From positions 36,871,662 through 36,935,661 of the forward strand of contig CM057153.1 of the NCBI GenBank assembly GCA_029962745.1: 64,000 bases of DNA. The letters run 5' to 3'. This stretch comes from Echinometra lucunter. Taxonomy: Eukaryota; Echinodermata; Echinoidea; Camarodonta; Echinometridae. The notes under the pieces are model-generated. The model saw nothing but the letters and a program-made list of their open reading frames with translations. It was not told where the DNA came from and searched no databases. The position numbers were made by a program, and so were the translations under genes. Of this stretch, positions 25,701 through 37,700 are shown in pieces (positions within the stretch are counted from its first letter, which is position 1; the number at the start of each line of letters is the position of its first letter).

Positions 25701-28700
25701 GGGCCTGATTCTCATCGCAGTGAGTTAAATCATCGTCCCCCGAACAGCTGGACCAACGGGCCCGCTCCAATCCGCTGGAATTGCACATCCCTCAGTGCAG
25801 GCTTGAGTAGATCCGGGGAGACTTTCGGAGAAGCTCGAGGCTGGAATGAAAGACATGAGACAGAGAGAGAGAGAGAGAGAGAGAGATGCAAGAATATGGG
25901 TTATTAGGGGAGGAGGACAAACAGGACAGACAGAACAGAGGGGAAAAAGTAGGGAGAGCTGGCGATAGAAAGATACCCTACAGAAAGAGAGGTTTGAGGT
26001 TTCGTGATATTTCACCAAACAAAATTACAGTAATGTGTTAGGATAAGGAGGAGATAAGGTGGTGAGAAAAAAAGTACAGAAAACTGTAAAGGAATTATTA
26101 AGGGGAAGAGGATCAGGGTTTCAGGGAATACATAAACGAAGATAATTATACTAGTGTATAGATGAGAACATGATGAGATATACAAATATATATTACTAAT
26201 GAAATCATGGTAATATATCGGGATTGAAAGGTAGAACGGATAAAAACTTCGCATGACTTCAGAATTTGCTCACGTGCCTACTATGCCTGTGTGGGCACAA
26301 AAAATATGAAAAATGTGTTACAAGAACTTTTATGTTATCATGTTTATAGAACAGGAAGGAGAACAGACAATGACTTTTGCCTGACGTCTTACCAGACCAG
26401 AGGGAGAGAAAGGTAAAGAGAGCGAGGGGGGGGGGGGGGGGGAGAGAGACAGACAAACTGAGAGTAAGAAGAGAGAAGAGAGAAGATATCCGGTACACAC
26501 ATGCAAGGCTATAGTGGAGGCGGTTATGACTCTAGCAAAGAAGAGCAGAAACAAAAACAGAGAAGGGGAAGTAATGAGGGAAAGAGATAGAGAAATGGAA
26601 TTCGGCTTGCATTCCAATTCTTAAATTTATTTGTTAAGATTAGGGTCAATCCAGGAGGACTCCAGGAAAAGCTAGCTTCGAGTGGAGTTGAAGAACATGT
26701 CATCTAGAGACTTAAGTTCAATGTTTATATCGCAGAGCTCAGCGAATGTCAAAACATACGTGACTCCGCTGGGGTTGAAGTATATTAGATATCCAGCAAG
26801 CACGCCATTTTTGTTTTTTCTCCTTAGGTTTCTTTCGTATTTTTTATGTAAGCTGTTTTCGATGTAGGTTGGTTGTTCGTGCTAAATGTGAGAAAGTTGG
26901 GTTTATTTTGGAGTTGAAGCAGCTTAATATGCTTCTGGCACTTGAGGTTAGGACTTCTCCATCCTCCTCCTAAACACCCCCCCCTCCCACCTTCCCACTC
27001 CCTCACGTCTTAACCAACAGAGGATTTACTTGCTAAATGTAGGTTAACACGGACTGAGGAAGGCTCATCTTTCAATTTGCAATTGTGGCGTTCTCATCAT
27101 CATTCATGTCGTGTCGTTGGAATAAAATCGCCTGCAACTTGTCACTTTAAAAATCCTCGTTGCTATATTCGCCATGGCAACGCTGACCCCATACAATCTC
27201 CCAAAGTAGCATGCATATCGTTTGCATTATCATGATGATCTAGATTGGAATATTGAGCGTGACGTCATAATGAGGGGCGGATCCCATATTTTGTAAAGGG
27301 GGCTCAATTTAAATTATCAGGTGCCTTTGGGTCCAAGTTTTGAAAATGGCAAGCGAAATCTCAGTAAGATGGTCACATCTTTATCGTGGGTACTGAGGGT
27401 ATGAAGGAATGAGTTTCAAAAGTGAGAACAGTGTGCCACCCCCCCCCCCCCCCCGTCTAATCCTTCAGTAGTTATCATAAATATGACCCACTGCCTTATT
27501 TCAAAGTGTACATCGTCTTAATTCGCACGATATTTGTCATCGTTTTAACTGCAGATATATCTTTTACGTAATTTTGGACGTTACTAGATTCATCATTATA
27601 ACCACCACCATCATCACCACACCTCACCCCAACCTTCAGATTGTCCCATGTGAGAAAATGCAAAACATTTTACCCTTCTTTTCGTACAATGTTATTCTTT
27701 TTTTTTAAAGCTGGAGGTATCTCCTTGATCTAACATGACAAGATAATTTTCGCTCTTTGAAAAATACTCATTTCAAATAAAAACAGCTGTCACTTTGAAA
27801 ACTGGGACGAGTAATTACGGTTAGTCCCGGTAGGCACGACGTCCCCATTTCTCTCTGTATATGAATACATTTTCTATCAGAATGATACCGTATATGTCTT
27901 GGGTTTGGCAGCAATCTCGGCACTTAATCTTCTGAAAAATCAAGAGAGGAGTGTTGTTGCGAGTTATCGTATTACAGTCAGAATACATAAGGCATATTAT
28001 AAGGTTTTGTCAAATGGACGAAAGAAGTAGTAATGTTTGCGCAATTCCACTAAGAACCCATGCAATCTACCGCCTGACAAGTGAAACTTAATAGCTATAT
28101 CCACAGTGGTCGTCGTAGTTTTGAAATTTTACAAGTCAGCGAACCTCGACGTTTTAAACAGCGGAGGTTAAACTGTGATTAACGATGGATCAGAGTTACA
28201 AAACTACAAGTCAGTAGTCTATGTCTGCATAACAGTAGTTTGCAGGCTCAAATCATTGTCAATTGAAATTCGTGACAGGTGTCTGAACTGTAAGAATACC
28301 ATTTTCCCTTTGCTGTAGCCGCTAGCATTGGCTAGTGTCACTAGAGAATGACAAAGAAAGGCATTAATCAGAGATTTTTTTTAAATTTTGAATCGTGCTT
28401 GAGTATCAAAATAGAGTCAGTTCCACAGGCCATCAAACAAATGATGTCGTGTAGTTAATGATAAAGCTCCCTTAGAGTTTCGAAACTGCGACTAAACTTA
28501 AGTTCCGAAACTACGAGTATGTCTACACGACCTGAGACCTGCCCACCAGTCAACTTTTAAGTTTAAGTTTAGCGACGGTCAGGTGAACGTCGCTGTTTAC
28601 TCTTCCCAGATGCATGTAATAGTTTGTTACAGAGCAAAACGTGTTAAATTAAAACAAAATGATTGAGTGAGTGTGATTAGAAAGGGCTTCAAAAAGTAAT

Positions 28701-31700
28701 TGTTGGATGGAACTTCAGAATGTGTCTCTGAAGACTACCGAATGGTATGTTCGTGACTTTAACACGTTCTTATGGATTTGAACATATCTTCTCTCGCATT
28801 CTCTTTTCACCTTCTCTAACCCGTTCCTCAGAATAATTAACTAGATCGACGGCGCATTACAAATGCTGTATTTATTATTATTATTATCATTATTGAATGA
28901 CCTCTTTCTTACCTCCTTAGATCTGACATGGCGATGTTCTACAATGACCGAGCGGTCCTTGAAAACCATCACATAAGTAGCTCCTTTCGACTCATGCGAG
29001 ATGATGAGAGGAACATCCTCGCTAACCTGTCCAAAGAGGAGTACACGTAAGTAGTTTGTTGCTTTTGTTTCTTGTTTGTCTTTTTTGTTGTTGTTGTTGC
29101 CATTGCTTGCTATGTTTTTCTTTCGTTGTTGTTGTTGTTGTTGTTTTGGTAGTCTTCTTCTAATCGGATCACAACGCCTGAACAGGTACATGTAGGCTTA
29201 GATTGTCCCAGTCCAGTGGTGGATGCATTGCATCGCACAGGGGGTCAGAGCTGCCAGATCTTCTGGGGTCCACCCACTTGACCGAAGGCCTGCGAGGCCG
29301 ACTTTTCTCGTATCGTGTTTTTCTTCATTACAAAATATGATGCTTTATCGGTATATAAAATAATTATGTCTCCTTTAGCATGTTTGGTCCTCGTTTCCGA
29401 ATGTCCTACACCTTCAATGAAAAACTTTCCGCTGCCGTTTAACATGTTTAATACTTGGTCAGAGCGATGTAAATTATAGATTACAATATGCTATTTTCGG
29501 CCTCGCAGGCCTTCGGTCTCACGGGCCTTCGGTGAAGTGAGTTGTCACCGATCTTCTTGGGTGCAAGGCGCTGGTAGAAGTTTTTTTTTTTTGTAGTTGT
29601 AGTTGATGATGATGATGGTGTGGTGGTGATGGTGGAAGTGGTAGTGTCGGTAGTGATATTGGTAATAGTGATGTGATGGTGGTATAGCAGAGGTAGTGAT
29701 GGTGTTATAAGAGTGGCGGTGGTTGTATTAATATTAGAGGTTGCGTTGTGGATGTAGTGATGTGGTGCTGATGGTGATAATGGTGGTATCATTAGAATAC
29801 ATTTTCACGCAATAAGAGATAATAGTTACATCTTCGCTCATCTGTCCAAAGAGGAGTTCATGTGACTGCCATATTGTTGTTATCGTGGCTGTGGAGTCGA
29901 TGATAGGGTTGATGTGACGGTGGTGGCGATGATGGGTTTGGTGGTGGTGATATGATGATGATGATGGCAGTGGCAGAGGTTGTGTCTGTTTTTGTATAAA
30001 ATAATCTGGGTTTGTTAAGTCACCACTTCATATCACTGTAATCATGGCAGTACAGGGCTTAGCAGAAGGGATGAATGAAATGAAGACACTTCATCCTTTA
30101 AATAGTATAGGAGCACTTTGGTGAAGACCGGGTCAAACCAAGGCTCTTGACCAGGGGCGTCGCTAGAGGGAGGGGGGTGTATGGGGGTGTGACCCCCCCC
30201 CCCCTTAAAAATTCTTGTCGGCAAATTCGCGATCGCTGTCGGCAAAAAGAGAGAGAGAGAGAGAGAGAGAGAAAGGAGAGGGAAGAGGAAGGAGGGGAAA
30301 GGGAAAAAAGAGGAGTAAGGTGCCGAAATAGAGTCATATTCGGCTTATTTGCTTGTGCATTTTGACGACGAAATAACACTTGTCTGGTAACACGAAAGAG
30401 CATATTTTTCCGCGCTCGCTGCGCTCGCTCGTATTACATTTAGATACAGGATGTTTTCGGAAAGCAAACGCATTTGGCAAGTGAGATAAACAAATATATA
30501 ATTTAGATATCTTGGGGCCCATCATGTTTTTTGATGAAGAATTATCACTTCTGTACCATACAAAATAGTATATCTATTTTTCCTCGCTCGCTACGCTCAC
30601 TAATATAATATTTAGATACAGGATGGTCTTAGAAAGCTAATAGATTAGGTAGGAGAGGTGACCAAATATATCAAAATAAGTATCTTAAAGGCCCATCGTG
30701 TATTTTGATGAAGAACTTTCACTTCTACCATGAAAAGGAGTATATACATGTATTTTTCCTCGCTTGCTACACTCGCTCGTACAATATTCAGATACAAGAT
30801 GGATTTGGGAAAGAAAACGAATTCGGCAAGCGAGGCCCATCATGTATTTTGATGAAGAATTATCACCTACCATAAAAAGGGTATATTTTTCCTCGCTCGC
30901 TGCGCTCGCTCGTATGATATCTAGATACAGGATAGTCTTTGAAAGCAAACAAATTAGGTAAGAGAGGTGACCAAATATATCAAAACAGATATCTTAAAGG
31001 CCCATCATGTATTTTGATGAAGAACTTTCACTTCTATCATGAAAAGGAGTATATAATTTTCCTCGCTCGCTACGCTTGCTCGTATAATATTTAGATACAA
31101 GATGGATTAGCAAGAAAAGCAAACGAATTCGGCAAGCGAGGTGACCAAATGTACCTGTTTAAGTTAGATATCTCATAGTTAATACCATCGTGTATTTGGA
31201 TGAAGAATGATCACTTCTACCATTAAAAAAAGCATATAGATTTTTTCCTAACTCGCTGCGCTCGCTGGTATAATATTAAGATTTAGGATGGTCTTTGAAA
31301 GCGAATGAATCAGGCGAGAGAGGTGACCAAATATATAATTTAGATATCTTTAAGCCCATCATGTAGTTTGATGAAGAACTATCAATTTACGAAAGAGGGC
31401 GCATATTTTTCCTCGCTCGCTGCGCTCGCTCGTAGTATATTTAGATGCAGAATGTTTTCGGAAAGCTAACACATTCGGCAAGTGAGGTGAACAAATATAA
31501 TGTAGAAGGAAAATATGATAGAGGCACACAATTATTGAACATGACTCGTGGGCTTTATACGGTTGAATTTGTCGACGTTGGTCGTCGGCAATCGGAGGCA
31601 TTGTTTGTCGGCAATCTGGCCTCTACACTCCCCCCCCCCCCCCCATCCCCCATTAACAAAAGTCTAGCGACGCCCCTGCTCTTGACTATCGAGAGGTCCT

Positions 31701-34700
31701 GAGTTGGACCCTCGTTTGGTGCTTACACCCTTCGACTAGATTTTTTTACCTATATATGGCCCATGTCACGCAGGTGTAAATGGGGACCTTTTGATCCATA
31801 GGGTAATAATGATTTGAGGGCCATCAGGAAGAACGGCACTGAAGCTGATAAGGCTGCCCTGAACAATTACAGGCCTAATAACATCAGCTCATCAAGCAAG
31901 CATGATTCCAAGAGCACATCTTTGATCACTCTGACCTTCTGTTGTTTAAAACCTCTAACAACAAAAAGTTTGTTGACTTAGCGCTTTGCGAATGATTATT
32001 GATGTTGTAACATGAAATGGAAGAAGGCATCTGTTTTAGTCCAAGGACTTAAGCACCAAGAGGGGATCGAATTAATGATCCAGCATTTTGTAATTTTTTT
32101 CCCCTTGAAAGTCCGTTTCAGAAGATTGATCAATAGAACCGGGGGGGGGGGAGTGATAGAAGGGCACGAGATCATGAGAATTTTGGCAAGGCTTTAGAGT
32201 TTATGTGTGGTGCGTATGGAAGAGGGGAAAAACACCGAATATAAGAAGGTAGAAATGATTTTTTTTATAACAAAAAAATAAAAAATAAAAACGTTCAAAG
32301 TAGGTTGCCAAGTTTGAATCATCCATTACCGAATGCCCCTAAGCAATAGAACAAAGCTTTGTATGTTTAATCTCTTTTTTTTACCAGGTTAATTGTATAC
32401 AGTAGGCTTTCGATCATGATCAGTTGTCTATTTATGCATATTAGTGTAGCTCGTAGGCGTGTAATATTCCACCTACTTCATGAACTACAGTTAGTAAAAG
32501 AGAATTCGGATAACTGTCTATAATAGTACGATAACAAACAAATCTTGACACTGATAATTAATCTTAGCATTTTAGAACAACAGCAATAAAACGCTACACC
32601 AGGTCTGTAATTGTTTTGAATTAGAACAATTCTGGATTAGGTGTAAACTCATTTAGCGATTAGAAAATTGGAATTGTTTACTACAGCAACAAGATCAACC
32701 AATATAGATACAAGAAAGGATTCTAGACAACCCCTATTAAACCATTTTTCTTTCAATCATCACTCCTAAAAGAAATGGGGCCAACTGACAAGTGAGCCCC
32801 CTCCCCCTCACCCCAACCCCCATCTGTGGTCAGTTGTTACTCCCATCAATAATTGCAATGCAAATTGAATTGGGTGTCTATGCAAAGTTATTCTTGTCCA
32901 TTAATCTGAATTACAGTTTGACCAAGATAAAGCACGACCCCCCCCCCCCCCCCCCGACTAGCAGGGTCGCCGCCAGAAAGGGCTGTGGGTGTTTGCTTTG
33001 ATTTCATTTTTGTTTTACATTTGGGGTGTTTTCTGTTGATTTCTTTTGTTTTCGTTATTGTTGTTTGTTTTTGTTATGTGGTATTGCATTTGTTGTTTTG
33101 TCTGTTTGTTTGTTCTTACTCTCTGGAAAACATTTTGAAAAAACATCAGGGAATCAAGATTTTGTCGGGAAAAAGGCGAAATAATGACAGACTTGTTTCA
33201 CTATTTTGTAATGATTTCAATTCTCAATACTTGTAAGAAGATTTTCGGTTCTCGTGGAAGCAGAATTAATCGGACACCCCCCCTCCCCCCCCCCCCCCCC
33301 CCCCACCACCGTTCTAAACTTCCCTGTCTACTGGAGCCCCCATCCCCTAACTTTCTAGCTCATATGGCATGTTAACCACCGTGACGTGACTTCTAGCAAA
33401 CACTCATTAGCAATGTGTGCACGACATGTGGGGCAATTTCACACTCCATTGCATGACTAGGGCTTTTGGGTGTATTTTTAAAGAACATGTGTTCGTATCA
33501 GGTGTACATTTCTGTCATATTTTGACGAGGTCAGATCACCTTCTTACCACCTATATTGTCAAATTTAGGCTGGGTTAAAATTGTACGTTTATATTCTACT
33601 TATAGACTTATACAGTTATATTTTACCTTTATCGACTCTAAAAGAATAATAAATGAGGTCTCATTATCATCGTTGCAAAGGGCCGACGATTGACCTCTTT
33701 AGAAAAGGTGCATTCGCAATTTTTACATGCTAGATCCGACACTACATTTGTTATGTAAATTTAGAATGTTAGAACTGTAAATCTTCCATTTCAAAAATAG
33801 TGGTCACATATTGATCTTTTTTACTTGGTGATATTGCATTTTTGTTTTCCAGCTGTATAGCCCTAATTCAGTAGTGTATTTACTGCTTTAGGCCTACATC
33901 AGTGGTAAATTCTCACCTTTTCACCCAGTGCATTTAAATTCAAATTAACGATTTGCACCTTCTTTCACTACTTTTGGGGGTATTGCCTTGGCAAAATCAA
34001 TATACTTCGCATGATTGGCAAAAATGGACTGGTTTCCATTTAAAGCTATAGATTAAAAAGTGAGGTTATTTAATTCTTCATTTGAGAGATGAAGGATGGT
34101 GCTTCTGATCCTAGTGTAAAGGGCAAATCGAAAAAGACATTAATTTTGATCGTCATGATCATAATTTCTGTGTCACTTCCCAAGCTTTTTTTTTTTTTTT
34201 TTTTTGCATTTTACCATTACACGCATCATGTCATGGACGTATGTCCCACACATGTCTACACATGCTTCGAAATTAGATACAGGAATTCGTGCATGAAACA
34301 TAAAATCATGGGCGAACGATTATATTACGTGAACCTTAACGGAACCTTCCTTTTTGCCATAATTGTAATTAGTTTTTACTTGAATATTATTCAGTGCTCG
34401 GGTTTGTCATTAACTGATTAATTCCTCCTTGGGAAATGATGTTCACGATGAACTTAATTCATGCACATGTGTATCTTTGATAGAAACCATGTCGCGTGCT
34501 ATATTTGGTCCGCTGCGTACTTGAAACCTGAAAAGCGGAATGTGACGACAGCACGAAAACAGACGTTCCTTTAGACAGGCAGCAACTTAAACATAAAATA
34601 CACCTTTTTTCTATAACGAATTGTAGTTGGGGGAATTCAAAAGATTTAATGATTCTCATGGCAAGGCATTTCAATGAAAGTGTGACTATAGTTTGAGAGG

Positions 34701-37700
34701 GGCAAATATCTCTACATACTTAAACATGCTGGGTTATTGCCCATCATGAAGGAAACTATGTATCCACTGCTTTTTCGTTGGCGATTATTGGTAGCCTAAA
34801 TGGTTTAGTCAAAACAATTACCAGAAATTTAGCGAAACTGATTAAAGGCATGTAACTGTTCAAAAGTTGGTCAGCCGCATTATTGTCCTCATGTTGGGCA
34901 TTTTCTTTTCTTAATGTGTATGCTATTTTATCAAATATCTTCCAGGTATTTATGACAGTCATCTTTTTATTGTAATACTTTTACAAGCAAAAGGTTTAAG
35001 TGATTATTTCAGTAAATGTGGACTACCTTTTAATCATCATTGTTTCTATCATTTCTTTCTCCAGGGAGCTTCGGAACTTGGTGATCGACATGGTTTTAGC
35101 GACGGATATGTCGTTCCATTTCCAACAGATTAAGCAGATGAAGGCTATGATCTCAACAACAGAAGCGTAAGTTATTATAGGGACCGGTACCTAGGAAAGA
35201 GATATTTTAAATGTTTTAAAAATAGCCTTAACCTGCAGCTTTCCGAAGACATGTGTTCTGATTTTGTTACGAGGCTAAAAGAGAGTAAATGATAAACCTT
35301 GAAAACTTTGTATGTAGCCATTTAGTCATTTGATGTTCTGTAAGTTACCAAGTATTGGAATTTAAAATATCATTTTACCTAATGTGTCGCGTGATCTGAG
35401 CTTTATGTCGGAGCTTGTAAATACTGTCATCAATATAGGAAAACCTTATAGGTGATTGGTAACCTCTGGGACAAATTAGTTTTGTCTTGCCCATTCAAAC
35501 TCTGTGGATCAAATATGAACTTAGCATAAAGATAAACTTCGTTCATGTAAGCCTACATCGGCCTAATATTAAGTATGAAAATGATTACATTAGAAATTCA
35601 AACTCAGTGGATCAAATTTGGACTAAGCATAAAGATAAACTTCGCTCTTGTAAGCCTACATCGACTTGATATTAAGTATGAAAATTATTACATTAGATAT
35701 AAGAAAAAGATAATTTTACATTCCTTAAAACATGAAGTCTCTATTTTCATAGTTTCAAATTGTTACGGTCTTACGGTATTTGTGCCTGCTGTTAATCTTT
35801 TTTTTTTTTTTACATAATATTCTATACGTTTGTGTTGCTTGTATGTAAACGATGAGTTGATGCCAAAGCCATTAGAAAAATGATTCTTTACTATCATCAG
35901 GGCCCCCGTTTCATAAAACTTGTTATCCATAACCAGTTGCAAGAACTGTTATATAAGCTACTGAAATCCTTGCATCTGATTGGCTGAGAGCAAATTTGTC
36001 GTAGAAATGTGGCATTGTTGCTGATAACAAATTTTATGAAACTGGACCGAGTTGAAACTTTTATTCGCTTTGAATTGTTGCCATTATAGATTGGATAAGC
36101 CCAAGGTGATGGCTCTTACTCTACATTGTGCAGACATCAGTCATCCTAGCAAGGAATGGAAGTTTCATTATAAATGGACCACGTTACTTATACGCGAATT
36201 CTTTCGGCAGGTTAGTCTTCGGTTACCTTTACGAAGAAGTTCATCTTGAAATCAAAGTTTGCTTTGATAAAACCAGAAATTTAGGGGAAATTATCTCTGA
36301 AAGTTTGAAAGATTGTGTAATGTACTTGTGTGAATTAAAATGCGCTTTTATTATGCGTCATTCCTAATATTTTTCGTTTGATATCGTTCACGTATGCATT
36401 TCAGTTATACGGTGAATGCACTTACCGTATTCGAATACATTGTGACGTATTTTGATCCCAGGTAATTTATGTACATGCTTATGGAAAGATAAATTAATTT
36501 GGCATGAAGTTGTCAGGTAAACTATACATATTTCTCATTAATATGGTGTACAGGGTGACAGAGAACGAGAAATGGGCTTGCCAATTTCACCATTATGCGA
36601 CAGAAATTCAACGCTCCTGGCGGAATCACAAATTGGTAAGCTAACAATAATATTGGCTTAATTTCATCATTCATGAAAGAGGGGATCATTAGGTGACATT
36701 AGGACAATAATTCATTGAGGAAGATGGATGACACAGTAAAGAGGAGAAATTGTCATGGGGGACTTTAGGGTGGCGTGATAGTTTTTTTTTTAAATTTGGA
36801 GGACACATTAATCAATTCTTGAAAAGCAACAATAACCAAAATCATTTGTGATGTATGTTTTGAGTATACCATATGGGGCAATTGCAGCTTGTCCACCCTC
36901 CCTCTCTCCATGAATCTGCCCCGAAAAAAAAGATGACCAAAAAAAAAGAAGGGCAAAATATATCAAACACTGTCATTGGTGATAGATAATTTCGACTTTG
37001 CCTTTCCACAGTTCTATGAAAAATTTGAATATAAATGTCTGTATTCTTCTAAAATTGAAATCAAAGTCAGGTTTAGCTCTTTTTATAGTAAGTTTTAATA
37101 AAGGAGTCCGAATATTCATTTTGTTAAGTGTATAAGTTTTTCCTCAGTTATGAAATTGAATTAGTAGAACATTGGCCGAAAATGACTATATTTTTTTCCT
37201 CTCAATCTTCAGGTTTCATTGATTTTATCGTTGACCCAAGCATGAACGTGTGTGGTGATATGATAGATCGGATTCTACGAGAAGAGCTCCAATCTGCCTC
37301 AAATTCTCCTTCAGCAGACAGCGTAGTACGGAATAAGAGGAACTCCATCCCCATGGCTCGGCCATGCTCAGCCCCGAGATCTGCTAGTGTTCCGGCACCA
37401 GCTAACAATAATACAATGAATGTGAGGTCCTCTTAATTTCTACATCTTTTTGTTATCCAGCGTTTTTTCATTCTTTTCAAAACATATCACTTGTATTTTT
37501 CAAATTAGAACAAATACTGCGATCCCTCAATGGCCGTCTAAAGTGATGATGATCAAACTAACATACAAGTTTGTAGGTAATGTAGCTGGAATTCAAGAAT
37601 TCATGTCAAAGATAACTTTTATAGATTTCTGAATGTTATTAATGATATTTATGGTTATAATTCACAATGTGAAACACTTTAGTTTTGATATTTCTGAAAT

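Larger units (their letters stand above)
19733..28920 (+). other. PDE1 intron (9.2 kb), repeat-rich
   Basis: No exon was recognised. It contains the foldback MITE 20006-20134, a 650 bp ATC/ACC low-complexity block at 20337-20985, and (CT)n at about 21806-21836. It also has (TTA)n at 22674-22763, (GA)n at about 25860-25886, a 17-G run at 26426-26442 and a 16-C run at 27439-27454. The stretch 22764-25860 shows nothing I can identify. Confidence 0.8.
29047..35064 (+). other. PDE1 intron (6.0 kb) with hAT insertion
   Basis: Contains the exon-end copy 29809-29866, a GTG/GAT low-complexity stretch (about 29590-29980) and the hAT element 30152-31678. C/G tracts lie at 32141-32151, 32938-32955 and 33285-33304, and a 21-T run near 34184-34205. 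No further exon was recognised. Confidence 0.8.
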
